A stretch of DNA of 64,000 nucleotides from Novosphingobium capsulatum NBRC 12533. GTDB lineage: Bacteria > Pseudomonadota > Alphaproteobacteria > Sphingomonadales > Sphingomonadaceae. The stretch is taken from positions 186,001 to 250,000 of the forward strand of contig NZ_BCYV01000006.1 in the NCBI RefSeq assembly GCF_001598375.1, in the 5' to 3' direction. This document shows, one piece after another, positions 9,945 to 19,019 of this stretch. The notes under the pieces were generated by a model. It saw only the letters and a program-made list of their open reading frames with translations, made no database searches and had not been told where the DNA came from. Every line of letters starts with the position of its first letter. The first letter of the stretch is position 1. The position numbers and the translations under genes were made by a program.

Positions 9945-10097
9945 ATGGGTTTGCTTCGCAAAGATTTCTTCCGTTCGCTCCTGGTTGGCTTCGCTATCGG
10001 CGCCGTCGCCATGGGGTTTACGGTGTTCAACGCGGCCCATGTCTTCGCGCCGGTTGCGGCGGCATCGGCCGCGCCGACCGTGGGGTCTGAGCAGTGA
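9945..10097 (+). CDS. 50-residue single-span membrane protein coupled to msrA
   Basis: A short gene, ATG at 9945 to TGA at 10097. After a basic start (MGLLRKDFFR) it has one hydrophobic segment (SLLVGFAIGAVAMGFTVF) and an Ala-rich tail, so it is predicted to span the inner membrane once or act as a signal anchor. GGAA lies 8 nt before the ATG. Its stop overlaps the GTG start of msrA by 4 nt (GTGA), supporting real translation. Function unknown; the coupling suggests a partner or leader for the exported methionine sulfoxide reductase. Confidence 0.65.
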   Translation: MGLLRKDFFRSLLVGFAIGAVAMGFTVFNAAHVFAPVAAASAAPTVGSEQ

Positions 10098-10789
10098 GCG
10101 CGCGCCGCTTTCTGGCATGGCCGGGGGCGGCATTTCCCGCACTGCTGGCGCTGGCCCTGTCGGCCTGCCTGCAGCCCGCCCATGCCGATGCGCCGGTCAA
10201 GGCGCCCCCTGCGGTGATTGCCGCCCATGAAACCCCCGGCCTCAAGACCGCGGTCTTTGCCGGTGGCTGCTATTGGGGAATGGAGGCGGTGTTCAGCCAC
10301 CTGGTCGGCGTGACCAGTGTGGTGTCAGGCTTCGAGGGCGGCCGCGCTGCCGACGCGGATTACGAGACGGTGAGCACCGGCACGACCGGCCATGCCGAAT
10401 CGATCCGCGTGACCTATGATCCCGCGCGCATCCGCTATGACCAGCTGCTCCAGGTCTTTTTCGGCGTGGCCAGCGATCCCACCCAGCTTGACCGGCAGGA
10501 ACCCGATGTCGGCCCGCAATACCGCAACGCGCTGGTGCCGATCGGGCCGGAACAGGCCCGCGTGGCGCGTGCCTATGTGGCGCAGCTCAAGGCGCTCAAG
10601 CTGTGGCGCCAGCCGATCGTGACGCGCATCGAGCCGTGGCGCGGCTTCTATCCCGGCCCGGCCGAGCATCAGGACTTTGCCTTCCGCAATCCGCGCCATC
10701 CCTATATCCTGCGCTGGGACGTGGCGCGGGTGGATGCATTGCACCGCACGTTCCCGCAGTGGTGGAAGCCCGATTTCACGCAGCACTGA
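10094..10789 (+). CDS. msrA: Peptide-methionine (S)-S-oxide reductase MsrA, lipoprotein form
   Basis: 231 residues. It reduces the S epimer of methionine sulfoxide in oxidised proteins. The catalytic Cys is in FAGGCYWGMEAVF (family GCFWG(C/V/M)E), and ATYDPARIRYD-like and DVGPQYRNALV segments follow as usual. The N-terminus has a signal peptide ending in ALSAC, a good lipobox, so the protein should be a membrane-anchored envelope enzyme. The GTG start is fixed by overlap with the upstream small membrane gene. An exported MsrB lies elsewhere in the window (37.7 kb). Confidence 0.92.
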   Translation: MSARRFLAWPGAAFPALLALALSACLQPAHADAPVKAPPAVIAAHETPGLKTAVFAGGCYWGMEAVFSHLVGVTSVVSGFEGGRAADADYETVSTGTTGHAESIRVTYDPARIRYDQLLQVFFGVASDPTQLDRQEPDVGPQYRNALVPIGPEQARVARAYVAQLKALKLWRQPIVTRIEPWRGFYPGPAEHQDFAFRNPRHPYILRWDVARVDALHRTFPQWWKPDFTQH

Positions 10790-10825
10790 TTTGCAACTGC
10801 GTGGGCAAATGCCTATCTCTGGGAC

Positions 10826-11290
10826 ATGGGTTCCCACCTTCATCATGACTATGCCGGCGAAGGCCTGGTTTCTGCCGCGCGCGAGGCGCTGACCGTTTCT
10901 GGCGAGCAGTGGACCGACATGCGCGCCGATGTCTTTGCCGCGCTTGCCGCGCAGGAACGTCCGGCCTCGGCCTATGACATTGCCGAAAGCGTGGGGCAGC
11001 GCCGGGGCAAGCGCGTGGCCGCCAACAGCGTCTATCGCATCCTCGACCTGTTCGTGCGCACCAACCTGGCGCGCCGGGTGGAAAGCGCCAATGCCTATGT
11101 TGCCAACAGCCACCCCGGCTGCCGCCACGATTGCATCTTCCTGATCTGCGACGCCTGCGGCCAGGTGACCCACATCGACAACGACAGCCTGACCGGCCAC
11201 CTGCGCGAAGCTGCCCGCGACGCCGGCTTTGCCGACGTGCGCCCCGTGGTGGAAATCCGTGGCCGCTGCCAGGCCTGCGCCGCGGCTTGA
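10826..11290 (+). CDS. zur: Fur-family metalloregulator, Zur-like
   Basis: 154 residues: a winged-helix DNA-binding half (AAQERPASAYDIAESV to VAANSVYRILDLF) and a metal-binding dimerisation half. HPGCRHDCIFLICDACGQVTH and a C-terminal CQACA give the CxxC pairs that bind structural zinc in the Fur superfamily. The sequence looks more like Zur than Fur or Irr: it lacks an HHDH-type stretch and has the FLICDACG segment. It would repress zinc-uptake genes, none of which are nearby. Zur against a generic Fur-family label remains open. Confidence 0.75.
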   Translation: MGSHLHHDYAGEGLVSAAREALTVSGEQWTDMRADVFAALAAQERPASAYDIAESVGQRRGKRVAANSVYRILDLFVRTNLARRVESANAYVANSHPGCRHDCIFLICDACGQVTHIDNDSLTGHLREAARDAGFADVRPVVEIRGRCQACAAA

Positions 11291-11316
11291 GGCATCGGTA
11301 ATTCGACGGCTGGCGT

Positions 11317-11399
11317 GGGACCCCGGATCAAGTCCGGGGTGACGAAAAATATAGTTGGCGTAAAAACTTATCGTCACCCCGGACTTGATCCGGGGTCCC
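11317..11399. repeat. REP-like long inverted repeat, family 1
   Basis: Two perfect 28-bp arms (11317-11344 and 11372-11399), each GGGACCCCGGATCAAGTCCG followed by GGGTGACG, separated by a 27-bp AT-richer loop. It lies between the convergent zur-like and ppa genes. A related element is at 50963-51066. This is the arrangement of bacterial REP/BIME sequences, which occur in many intergenic copies. Confidence 0.85.
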
Positions 11400-11433
11400 G
11401 CTGATGGGCGGAAAACGTCGCGCAGCCAGAAAC

Positions 11434-11470
11434 GAAAAGAGGCCAGAGTCGGTGCTGACCCTGGCCTCTT
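11434..11470 (-). terminator. Terminator of ppa
   Basis: A 10-bp stem AAGAGGCCAG / CTGGCCTCTT with a 14-nt loop, followed on the minus strand by TTTTCGTT. It lies 28 bp after the ppa stop. Confidence 0.7.
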
Positions 11471-11498
11471 GTTCATGCCACTTGCGCGGAAGCGCGGC

Positions 11499-12053
11499 TT
11501 ATTCGGCTGCGGCCTTGGCGGCCTTGGCTTCGTTGTAGCGGACAATGGCTTCGGTGGTGATGCGGCGGGCATCGTCGGCGCCGCCCCAGGTGCCCACGCG
11601 CACCCACTTTTCCTTTTCCAGGTCCTTGTAGTGGGTGAAGAAGTGCTCGATCTGCTTGAGCACGATCTCGGGCAGGTGATCCTTTTCCAGCACTTCGGTG
11701 TAGTAGGGGAAAGTCGAATCCACCGGCACGCAGACCAGCTTTTCGTCGCCGCCCTGTTCGTCTTCCAGGTTCAGCACCGCGATCGGGCGGGCACGCACGA
11801 CGCAGCCGGGGATGAACGGCGAACGCGCGATCACCAGGGCATCGAGCGGATCACCATCGGGCGACAGGGTGTGCGGCACGAAGCCGTAGTTGGCCGGATA
11901 GCGCATCGGCGTGTGCAGGATGCGATCGACGAACAGCGCGCCCGAATCCTTGTCGAATTCATACTTCACCGGTTCGCCGCCAACCGGCACTTCGATGACC
12001 ACGTTGAGGCTTTCGGGCGGATTGTCCCCGGTGGGGATAAGGTCGATGCGCAT
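11499..12053 (-). CDS. ppa: Inorganic pyrophosphatase, family I
   Basis: 184 residues. It hydrolyses pyrophosphate to phosphate, pulling biosynthetic reactions forward in the cytoplasm. Family I signatures: EFDKDSGALFVDR, the YPANYGFVPHTL segment, and DGDPLDALVI with the metal-binding aspartates of the DxDPxD signature. The frame opens about 90 nt upstream, but homology starts at MRIDLIPTGDNPPE, so the ATG at 12053 is used. Monocistronic, with its own terminator. Confidence 0.95.
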   Translation of the reverse strand: MRIDLIPTGDNPPESLNVVIEVPVGGEPVKYEFDKDSGALFVDRILHTPMRYPANYGFVPHTLSPDGDPLDALVIARSPFIPGCVVRARPIAVLNLEDEQGGDEKLVCVPVDSTFPYYTEVLEKDHLPEIVLKQIEHFFTHYKDLEKEKWVRVGTWGGADDARRITTEAIVRYNEAKAAKAAAE

Positions 12054-12130
12054 CGGTTCTGTCTTGCCTTGGTTCAGGCCCGCGCGGGGCCGGTTGTTGT
12101 TCGCAGTGCTACGCGCTCTAGCGCCGTGGC

Positions 12131-12145
12131 TGTTGCGCCGCAACA
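12131..12145. promoter_or_regulatory. Perfect palindrome upstream of ppa
   Basis: TGTTGCG-C-CGCAACA is a perfect 15-bp palindrome about 80 bp before the ppa start, in the gap after the DUF1345 gene. It has the size of a dimeric repressor site. No regulator can be named. Confidence 0.3.
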
Positions 12146-12175
12146 ATACTTGTGATCGATAGCCCGCCGCTTTGG

Positions 12176-12853
12176 TTAACCCGCACCCAGCGCGTTGATG
12201 GTGAAAGCGATCACACCGATGTTGAAAACGAACGCGGCAAACGAATGCAGCGTGACGATGCGGCGGATCCGGCCGGAGGTGATCCCGGTGTCCGAAGTCT
12301 GGAACGTCATGCCCAAGGTGAATGAAAAATAGGCGAAATCGAAGTAGTCGGGAGTGTCGGTGCCGGGAAAGTCCAGCCCGCCGCGATCGCGCCCGTTGCT
12401 GTCATCGCGGGTATAGTAAAGATGGGCATAGTGCAGCCCATAGACCGTGTTGGCAAAAAGCCAGGTCAGCACCAGCGTCCCGATCAGCCGGAGCTTTGCC
12501 AGCGAATCGCCATGTGCCGCGCGGGGCAGCTCGCCGGCGATCGATGCCATCACCACTGCGGTCAGAACGGTGGTGATGCACAGCACCAGCACGCGGTTGG
12601 CATCGTTGTCCACCGCGCTTTGCCGCATCGTATCGGCATCGGCACAGCGCAGCAGTGGCACCAGCGACAACAGGAATGCCAGCGCCGCAAAATCAAAGCC
12701 CATGGCCAGCGAATCGGCCAGTTCGCCACTGTTGCGGGTGAGGGGATGCCACACCCACCACGCCCCGGTGCCGCCCATCAGCAGCACCAGGAACAGGATG
12801 AAGCGGGGTGGGGCCAGGCGGCCCAGATGCAGGCTTGGCCCGGCCCCTGACAT
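12176..12853 (-). CDS. DUF1345 integral membrane protein
   Basis: 225 residues with four or five transmembrane segments (for example [23 protein letters not shown]-type segments and the C-terminal [18 protein letters not shown]). The conserved DUF1345 core [20 protein letters not shown] is present; it resembles the selectivity region of ion-channel-like proteins, but function is unknown. The start ATG overlaps the stop of the upstream M61 peptidase gene by one base (TGATG), so the two are co-transcribed. Confidence 0.82.
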   Translation of the reverse strand: MSGAGPSLHLGRLAPPRFILFLVLLMGGTGAWWVWHPLTRNSGELADSLAMGFDFAALAFLLSLVPLLRCADADTMRQSAVDNDANRVLVLCITTVLTAVVMASIAGELPRAAHGDSLAKLRLIGTLVLTWLFANTVYGLHYAHLYYTRDDSNGRDRGGLDFPGTDTPDYFDFAYFSFTLGMTFQTSDTGITSGRIRRIVTLHSFAAFVFNIGVIAFTINALGAG

Positions 12854-14886
12854 CACTTGGCAGCCTTGCCCACGGGCAGCTTGCTGGCGTGCGGGGCCAG
12901 CAGCTTGTCCAGCCCGGTCGGTGCCGTGCCCGGCGCCGTGCGCACCAGCCACGGCCAGCGCAGGCCATCGGCATAGGTGATCGGCAGCGTGACAAAGCGA
13001 TCGTCACGCTTGACCAGCAGTTCGATCGGGCGGCCGGCGCCGGGGTTGCCGGTCTTGGCATTGGTGATCGCGCCCTTGAGCTTGTCCGCGTCATAGGCGT
13101 CGCCGTTCACGGCCATCACCTGCATGCCCGAAACCAGCCCCGCCTTGAACGCCGGGCCATCCCAGCGCGAGGCGGTGACTTTGCCGTCCTTGTCCAGCGT
13201 CACGCCCAGCGAGTTGAACAGGCTGAGCACCTTGGCATCGGCCATGCGCGCCTTGTCATAGGGGTTGGGCTCGTCCTTGAATTCCAGCTTGTAGCCGCCG
13301 CGCTCGATCCCGCCGAGCGGCACCGGCTGGCCCGGCGTCTGCAGGCGGGTCTTGAGGAACGTGGCCCAGTCATAGGGATAGACGCCGTTGAGGGTCTTGA
13401 CCACGTCATCGAATTCATAGGTCAGCACGCCCCAATCGCCGTCGCGCACGCCAAAGAACGCCTTGGCGAAATCATCCAGGCCCTTCTTGCCGCCGGTGCC
13501 ATCGCGGATGATCTGGTCCGCTTCCAGCCACACCAGCGCGCCTTCGGTGTAATAGTCCTCGTTACGGGTAAGCGAGGAATAGGGCTTGGGCTTGCGGGCG
13601 GCGAAGATGGGATCCATCGTCGTGTCTTCCACCGAGCGCCAGTCGCGCCCGGCGGTCTGGGTGAACGTGCCGGCATAGTTGGCGAGGCTGCCCAAGACCA
13701 CGTCCTTGCTCTGCACGCCCGAGCGTGCGGCCAGGACCAGGCCCCAGAACTGCGTCTGCCCTTCATAGACCCACAGCAGGTTGTCCTGCATCGGCTGGCG
13801 ATAGTCGGGCGTCCACAGCTTGGCCGAGCGGCGATACTTGCCATCCCAGCTGTGGCTGAATTCGTGGGCGATCACGTTGCGGTCCCAGTCATAGGCGGCC
13901 CAGTCGGTCAGGCTCTTGGGTTCCTGCTGGTTTTCGCTGGAACGGTGGTGTTCCAGGCCGATGCTGCCCATGCGATCGGTCAGCGCGAGCAGGAAATCGT
14001 AGTGATCGAAATGGCGCGCGCCGAATGCGCCCACGGCTTCGTCGGCCAGGTTGCGATAGGCGGCCAGGTTTTCCGGCTTGATCGCCAGCAGCTCGGGCTT
14101 GTCGGCCACCAGATCGAAATAGACGTTGTGGCCCAGATCATGCCGCGCGGCATAGAGCCCGGCAAAGATCGGCGAATCGACCAGGGTTTCATAGTCGGTT
14201 TCGGCCCAGGTCACGGTATTGCCCGCGCCGCTCTGCGTCTTGCCATCCAGCGCGGTGAACACGGTCCAGCCCTGCGGGAAGCTGACGGTGGGACGCACCT
14301 TGATCTGCCGCACATAGTGACCGGCGGGATAGAGGCTCATCTTCTCCCACTGCACGTTGAGCATTTCGCGCGTAACGGTGATGCGGCCTTCGCTGTCGCG
14401 CAGCGGCGAGGTGTGGATGAAGCGGGCCACCACTTCGCTGGTGCCGGCGGGCAGGGGGATGTGGAACGCGTTCACTTCCACCGGGTCGCGGGTCCAGGCC
14501 AGCTTCTGGCCCTTGGCTTCAAACGTGATGCCGGCCAGCTCGGCCACGGGGCCGCGATTGCCATGCTCACCCGGCAGCCAGGCCGGCAGTTGCAGGATCA
14601 GTTCCTTGGCATCGGCCGCCACCGGCACGGTTTCCACCACCCGGAACGCCCCGGTGGCCAGATCGGTGGCATCGATCTGCAGCCCGATCGTGCCGGGATA
14701 GGGCACGTCCTGCGCATCGGGCACCCCATGAGCGATCGGCACTGCCATCGGGCGGCTGTTGCTCGCCGGCTGCACCTGCGCCAGCGCGGGCTGCGCCAGG
14801 ATCAGGGTGGCAAGTGCCAAGGTGGACGTGGAAAGGGCGGAAAGCAGGCCAATGCCTTGGGGGGTTTTGCGCATGGCGCCTTTCAT
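12853..14886 (-). CDS. M61-family metallopeptidase (glycyl aminopeptidase-like) with PDZ domain
   Basis: About 677 residues. A signal peptide ([17 protein letters not shown], then QPALAQ) directs it to the periplasm. The zinc motif [13 protein letters not shown] (HExxH) sits mid-protein with [11 protein letters not shown] and its downstream Glu. A PDZ-like domain near the C-terminus ([19 protein letters not shown]) completes the M61 layout. The family removes N-terminal Gly/Ala from peptides. The ATG at 14874, 12 nt further in, is an equally good start. Divergent from hisS and coupled to the DUF1345 gene downstream. Confidence 0.9.
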   Translation of the reverse strand: MKGAMRKTPQGIGLLSALSTSTLALATLILAQPALAQVQPASNSRPMAVPIAHGVPDAQDVPYPGTIGLQIDATDLATGAFRVVETVPVAADAKELILQLPAWLPGEHGNRGPVAELAGITFEAKGQKLAWTRDPVEVNAFHIPLPAGTSEVVARFIHTSPLRDSEGRITVTREMLNVQWEKMSLYPAGHYVRQIKVRPTVSFPQGWTVFTALDGKTQSGAGNTVTWAETDYETLVDSPIFAGLYAARHDLGHNVYFDLVADKPELLAIKPENLAAYRNLADEAVGAFGARHFDHYDFLLALTDRMGSIGLEHHRSSENQQEPKSLTDWAAYDWDRNVIAHEFSHSWDGKYRRSAKLWTPDYRQPMQDNLLWVYEGQTQFWGLVLAARSGVQSKDVVLGSLANYAGTFTQTAGRDWRSVEDTTMDPIFAARKPKPYSSLTRNEDYYTEGALVWLEADQIIRDGTGGKKGLDDFAKAFFGVRDGDWGVLTYEFDDVVKTLNGVYPYDWATFLKTRLQTPGQPVPLGGIERGGYKLEFKDEPNPYDKARMADAKVLSLFNSLGVTLDKDGKVTASRWDGPAFKAGLVSGMQVMAVNGDAYDADKLKGAITNAKTGNPGAGRPIELLVKRDDRFVTLPITYADGLRWPWLVRTAPGTAPTGLDKLLAPHASKLPVGKAAK

Positions 14887-14988
14887 GCCGCCAAGCGGTC
14901 TCATCTGCAACGGCCAGATGGGCACAATACGCGGCGGATCGCCACGGATGCTTCCCCCACCGCGCGAAAGCCGCTATCCGCGCGCGCC

Positions 14989-16251
14989 ATGAGCAAGCAA
15001 ACCATTCCGACACCCAAGGCTATTCGTGGCACCCAGGACATTTTCGGGCTTGAGGCCGAGGCCTTTGGCCATGTCGTGGAAACGTTCGAGCGCGTGCGCA
15101 AGCTCTATCGCTTTCGCCGGGTGGAAATGCCGGTCTTCGAAAAGACCACGGTGTTCTCGCGCTCGCTGGGCGAAACCACCGACGTGGTATCGAAGGAAAT
15201 GTATTCGTTCGAGGATCGCGGCGGCGAATCGCTGACGCTGCGGCCCGAATTCACCGCCGGCCTCGCCCGCGCCTATCTCACCAATGGCTGGCAGCAGCAC
15301 GCCCCGCTCAAGATCGCGACGCACGGGGCCCTGTTCCGCTATGAGCGCCCGCAAAAGGGCCGCTATCGCCAGTTTCACCAGATCGATGCCGAAGTGATCG
15401 GCGCGGCCGAACCGCAGGCCGACGTGGAACTGCTGGTCATGGCCGATCAGTTGCTGCGCGAACTGGGCATTGCCGATGGCGTGACGCTCAACCTCAATAC
15501 CCTGGGCGATGCGCCGAGCCGCGAAGCCTGGCGTGAGGCCCTGATCCGTTATTTCCGGCGTTATGAAGCAGATCTTTCCGACGAATCGAAGGAGCGGCTT
15601 GAGAAAAACCCGCTCCGGATTCTCGATTCCAAGGACCCGCGCGACAAGGCACTTACTCAGACTGCGCCCCAGATTGACGAATATCTTACTGATGAGGCGC
15701 AGGATTTCTTTGGCAAGGTGACGGCCGGCCTCGATGCCGCCGGCGTTGCTTGGGTGCGCGCGCCGGCGCTGGTGCGCGGGCTGGATTACTATCGCCACAC
15801 CGCGTTCGAATTCATCACCGACCGGCTGGGCGCGCAGGGCACCGTGCTGGGCGGCGGGCGCTATGACGGCCTGCTCGAAGCGCTGGGTGGCCCGGCCACC
15901 CCGGCCGTGGGCTGGGCCGCGGGGATCGAACGCCTGGCCATGCTGGTGGCCGATGCGCGCACCATCACCGAGCCGGCCGCCGACGTGGCGATCGTGCCGA
16001 TGGGCGCTGCGGCCGAGGCCGCCTGCCTGGGCCTGGCGGCCACGCTGCGGCGCGGCGGCCTGACGGTGGACATGGGCTATCGCGGCAACATGAAGAAGCG
16101 GATGAGCCGCGCCAACGAAAGCGGCGCGCGCTTTGCCCTGATCGTGGGGGACGAGGAACTGGCGGCGGGCGAAGCCACGGTCAAGAACCTGGCCACCGGC
16201 ACGCAGGAACGCATGGCGCTGCACGCGATTCCGGCGCACATCGCCGCCTGA
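14989..16251 (+). CDS. hisS: Histidyl-tRNA synthetase
   Basis: 420 residues. It charges tRNA-His. Class II motifs: [20 protein letters not shown] near the N-terminus, motif 2 around [20 protein letters not shown], and the histidine-specific [15 protein letters not shown]. The HGTP anticodon-binding domain follows at the C-terminus. The frame is open far upstream across the antisense of the M61 gene, but synthetase homology begins at [20 protein letters not shown]. Its TGA overlaps the prfA ATG by one base, so hisS-prfA-prmC form an operon. Confidence 0.96.
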   Translation: MSKQTIPTPKAIRGTQDIFGLEAEAFGHVVETFERVRKLYRFRRVEMPVFEKTTVFSRSLGETTDVVSKEMYSFEDRGGESLTLRPEFTAGLARAYLTNGWQQHAPLKIATHGALFRYERPQKGRYRQFHQIDAEVIGAAEPQADVELLVMADQLLRELGIADGVTLNLNTLGDAPSREAWREALIRYFRRYEADLSDESKERLEKNPLRILDSKDPRDKALTQTAPQIDEYLTDEAQDFFGKVTAGLDAAGVAWVRAPALVRGLDYYRHTAFEFITDRLGAQGTVLGGGRYDGLLEALGGPATPAVGWAAGIERLAMLVADARTITEPAADVAIVPMGAAAEAACLGLAATLRRGGLTVDMGYRGNMKKRMSRANESGARFALIVGDEELAAGEATVKNLATGTQERMALHAIPAHIAA

Positions 16252-17321
16252 TGGCCGTTTCCGACGCACGTCTGGGCCAGATCGGCGCGCGCTTTGCCGA
16301 ACTGGAAGCGCGCCTGGCTTCGGGCACGCTGGAAGGGGAGGCATTCGTGGCCGCCAGCCGCGACTATGCCGAGCTGGAGCCGGTCGCCCGCGCGGCCCGC
16401 GCGGTGCAGGTGATGCGCGACGAGCTGGCCAGCCTGGCCGCGCTCAACGAACCCGATGCCGAGATGCGCGCCCTGGCCGAAGAGGAAATGCAGCAGCTGC
16501 GCGGCGCCTTGCCCGAGGCCGAACGCGCACTGGCCATCGCCATGCTGCCACGCGATTCGGCCGACGTGCGCCCGGCCATGCTGGAAATCCGCGCCGGCAC
16601 CGGTGGCGATGAAGCCGCGCTGTTCGCCGCAGACCTGTTCCGCATGTACGAACGCTTTGCCGCCGAACAGGGCTGGAAGGTGGAAGTGATCAGCGCCAAC
16701 GCCAGCGAGCTGGGCGGCTTCAAGGAAGTGATCGCCCATGTCGCCGGCCAAGGCGTGTTCGCGCGGCTGAAGTTCGAAAGCGGGGTGCACCGCGTGCAGC
16801 GCGTGCCCGTGACGGAAAGCGGCGGCCGTATCCACACCAGCGCCGCCACCGTGGCGGTACTGCCCGAGGCCGACGAAGTGGACGTGGCGATCGAGGACAA
16901 GGACCTCAAGATCGACATCTACCGCGCCAGCGGCGCCGGTGGCCAGCACGTCAACACCACGGATTCGGCTGTGCGCATCACTCACCTGCCCACTGGCTTG
17001 GTGGTGACCCAGCAGGACGAGCGCAGCCAGCACAAGAACCGTGCCAAGGCGATTCAGGTGCTGCGCACGCGGCTGTATGACTTGCGCCGCGAACAGGCCC
17101 AGGGCGCCGAGGCCGAGGCCCGCCGCGCCCTGGTCGGCTCGGGCGACCGCTCGGAACGCATCCGCACCTACAACTTCCCACAAGGCCGGGTGACCGACCA
17201 CCGCATCAACCTGACGCTCCACCGCCTGCCCGAAGTGCTGGCCGGGCCGGGGCTGGGCGAACTGATCGACGCGCTGACCGCCGAAGACCAGGCCAAGCGT
17301 CTGGCCGCGATGGATGACTGA
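16251..17321 (+). CDS. prfA: Peptide chain release factor 1
   Basis: 356 residues, full length. It recognises UAA and UAG and triggers peptide release. The GGQ motif is in [20 protein letters not shown] near residue 230, and the PxT-type codon-recognition region lies around [20 protein letters not shown]. The GGQ glutamine is methylated by PrmC, encoded immediately downstream. The prfA stop (TGA at 17319) lies just after the ATG of the prmC frame at 17314, so the genes overlap by 8 nt. Confidence 0.97.
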   Translation: MAVSDARLGQIGARFAELEARLASGTLEGEAFVAASRDYAELEPVARAARAVQVMRDELASLAALNEPDAEMRALAEEEMQQLRGALPEAERALAIAMLPRDSADVRPAMLEIRAGTGGDEAALFAADLFRMYERFAAEQGWKVEVISANASELGGFKEVIAHVAGQGVFARLKFESGVHRVQRVPVTESGGRIHTSAATVAVLPEADEVDVAIEDKDLKIDIYRASGAGGQHVNTTDSAVRITHLPTGLVVTQQDERSQHKNRAKAIQVLRTRLYDLRREQAQGAEAEARRALVGSGDRSERIRTYNFPQGRVTDHRINLTLHRLPEVLAGPGLGELIDALTAEDQAKRLAAMDD

Positions 17322-18810
17322 GAAGCGCGGTTCAGGCCGCCACCACCCCCCGACCCCCTCCTCTGAAGAGGAGGGGGAGCATAAGGCCGCAAAAGCCCCC
17401 TCTAACCCAGCGGGGCAAGGCGCGGTCAAATCTCCCCCTCCTCTTCAGAGGAGGGGGTCGGGGGGTGGTGAAAACCACACGCAAACCCTGCGCCAATACG
17501 CTCGCACCATGCGCCGCGTGCCGACCGAGCCCGAGCGCCGCCTGTGGCAGGCGCTGCGGGCCAGTCAACTGGGTGGCCTCAAGTTCCGCCGTCAGGCTGC
17601 GGTGGAGCGGCGCATCCTTGATTTCCTGTGCCCGGCCAAGGGTCTGGCGATCGAGATCGATGGCATCACCCACGATGCCAAGGCAGACGAACGTCGCGAT
17701 GCCACGCTGCTGCGCGAGCATGGGCTGACCACGCTGCGTTTCACCAATGACGAGGTGATGCGCAATCTGGAGGGGGTTTTGACGCGCATCGTCGAGGTGG
17801 CAGCGGGGTTGCCTGATCGCTGGCCTGGGCTCTCGGCCTCGCACCACCCCCCGACCCCCTCCTCTGAAGAGGAGGGGGAGAACAACGACAAAGCCCCATC
17901 CTCTTTAGAGGAGGGGGTCGGGGGTGGTGGAAACCACGCGCAAACCGTCCGCCAGGCGCTCTTCCAGGCGGCGCAGATGCTCGCCCCCACCAGCGATACC
18001 GCGCGGCTCGATGCCGAGGTCTTGATGGCTCATGCGCTGGGCTGCACGCGCACCGATGTGCTGCTGCGCCACATGGACGCGCCGGTGCCGGGCGGATTTG
18101 CCCGGCTGGTGGCGCGCCGGCAGGGGCACGAGCCGGTGGCCTATATCGTCGGCAGCCAGGAGTTCTATGGGCTGGACCTGGCGGTCAGCCCGGCGGTGCT
18201 GATCCCGCGCGGGGATAGCGAGACGCTGATCGAGGTGGCGCGGCAGGCCTTGGCCGGGCGGCCGCCAGCGCGCATTCTCGATCTGGGCACTGGTTCGGGC
18301 GCACTGCTGCTGGCGGCACTGTCGATCTGGCCGCAGGCAATGGGCACCGGCATTGAACGGTCTGATGCGGCGCGGGTCGTGGCGGCGGGCAATGCCTTGC
18401 GCCTGGGCCTGGATGCGCGGGCGCGCATGCAGCCGGGCGATTGGACCAAGCCCAACTGGGCCGCCGCGCTGGGGCGGTTCGATCTGATCCTGGCCAACCC
18501 GCCCTATGTGGAAAGCGATGCCGCGCTCGATCCTGGCGTGCGCGATTTCGAGCCGGCCAGCGCGCTGTTTGCCGGGGCAGACGGCATGGCCGATTATGCC
18601 GTGCTGGTGCCGCAACTGCCTGATCTTCTGGCCCCTGGCGGCCTGGCCGTGGTGGAGATCGGCTGGCGGCAGGGGGCGGCCGTGGCGGCCCTCGCGCACG
18701 ACCATGGCATGGCGGCGCGCGTCCATCCCGATCTTGCCGGGCGTGACAGGGCTGTGGAAATGACGCTTTGCCACAATATTTCGCTTGGCAAGCCGACCAG
18801 CGATCACTAA
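17314..18810 (+). CDS. prmC: DUF559 nuclease domain fused in frame to PrmC (release factor glutamine methyltransferase)
   Basis: 498 codons in one open frame; ordinary PrmC has about 280-290. Layout: a short start (MTEKRGSGR), repeat-encoded low-complexity peptide ([13 protein letters not shown], then [14 protein letters not shown]), a complete DUF559 domain at about residues 58-165 ([13 protein letters not shown], then [19 protein letters not shown] with Asp and Glu-x-Asp catalytic acids, then H and [16 protein letters not shown]), a second repeat peptide pair, and PrmC from about residue 209. PrmC is intact: [16 protein letters not shown] (SAM site) and [12 protein letters not shown] (NPPY). 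The first internal ATG in PrmC (17977) would remove the N-terminal helix, so PrmC seems to depend on the upstream start or on an unusual internal start. PrmC methylates the GGQ of RF1, made just upstream. Confidence 0.88.
   Translation: MTEKRGSGRHHPPTPSSEEEGEHKAAKAPSNPAGQGAVKSPPPLQRRGSGGGENHTQTLRQYARTMRRVPTEPERRLWQALRASQLGGLKFRRQAAVERRILDFLCPAKGLAIEIDGITHDAKADERRDATLLREHGLTTLRFTNDEVMRNLEGVLTRIVEVAAGLPDRWPGLSASHHPPTPSSEEEGENNDKAPSSLEEGVGGGGNHAQTVRQALFQAAQMLAPTSDTARLDAEVLMAHALGCTRTDVLLRHMDAPVPGGFARLVARRQGHEPVAYIVGSQEFYGLDLAVSPAVLIPRGDSETLIEVARQALAGRPPARILDLGTGSGALLLAALSIWPQAMGTGIERSDAARVVAAGNALRLGLDARARMQPGDWTKPNWAAALGRFDLILANPPYVESDAALDPGVRDFEPASALFAGADGMADYAVLVPQLPDLLAPGGLAVVEIGWRQGAAVAALAHDHGMAARVHPDLAGRDRAVEMTLCHNISLGKPTSDH
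17341..17379 (+). repeat. Palindromic repeat, family 2, copy A (inside prmC frame)
   Basis: 39 bp beginning CACCACCCCCCGACCCCCTC with core CCTCCTCTGAAGAGGAGG. Exactly 13 codons in the prmC frame ([13 protein letters not shown]), with no stop. Identical to copy B and perfectly complementary to copy A'. Confidence 0.9.
17432..17470 (-). repeat. Palindromic repeat, family 2, copy A' (inverted)
   Basis: The perfect 39-bp reverse complement of copy A, 52 bp downstream of it. Read in the prmC frame it encodes [14 protein letters not shown]. It directly precedes the DUF559 coding region. Confidence 0.9.
17842..17880 (+). repeat. Palindromic repeat, family 2, copy B
   Basis: Identical over all 39 bp to copy A and starting exactly 501 bp (167 codons) after it, in the same reading frame. 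It follows the DUF559 domain. Confidence 0.9.
17894..17930 (-). repeat. Palindromic repeat, family 2, copy B' (inverted, diverged)
   Basis: An imperfect inverted copy with a CCATCCTCTTTAGAGGAGG core, 13 bp after copy B. It reads [14 protein letters not shown] in the prmC frame and leads into the PrmC domain. The 26 bp after it match the 26 bp after copy A' at 21 positions. Confidence 0.85.
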
Positions 18811-19019
18811 TTGTCCCATCAGGCAGGGCGACGGATGAAGGCTTCCCGTCCCGGCCAACTCCACCATTTGCGCCCGCATCGGCCTCTCACCAGGGGCTTT
18901 CGGCTGGCAGATGCTGGGAATCTGCGCACCCGCGCGTTGCGGGCGCGTGGCGGAGGGTTGCGCGGCGACAGGATCGGCAAAAGCTACCGACAGCCGCCCC
19001 AAACAAGGACGTGCCTGAG
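18811..19019 (+). other. Intergenic leader before the DUF4167 gene
   Basis: 209 bp without a convincing gene. It holds a 6-bp stem with a 7-nt loop (GCAGAT / ATCTGC, 18907-18925) and a GC-rich partly self-complementary stretch after it (CCGCGCGTTGCGGGCGCG). It may be a structured 5' leader; no known RNA family is recognised. Confidence 0.35.

Noticed and set aside
12808..14988. The long frame running into hisS from upstream
   Set aside because: It is antisense to the M61 peptidase; synthetase homology starts only at 14989.
17341..17470. The A/A' inverted pair as a prfA transcription terminator
   Set aside because: No T-run follows, and the open frame of prmC runs through it.
17341..17930. 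The palindromic repeats as a CRISPR array
   Set aside because: Copies alternate in orientation, spacing is irregular, and no cas genes are present.
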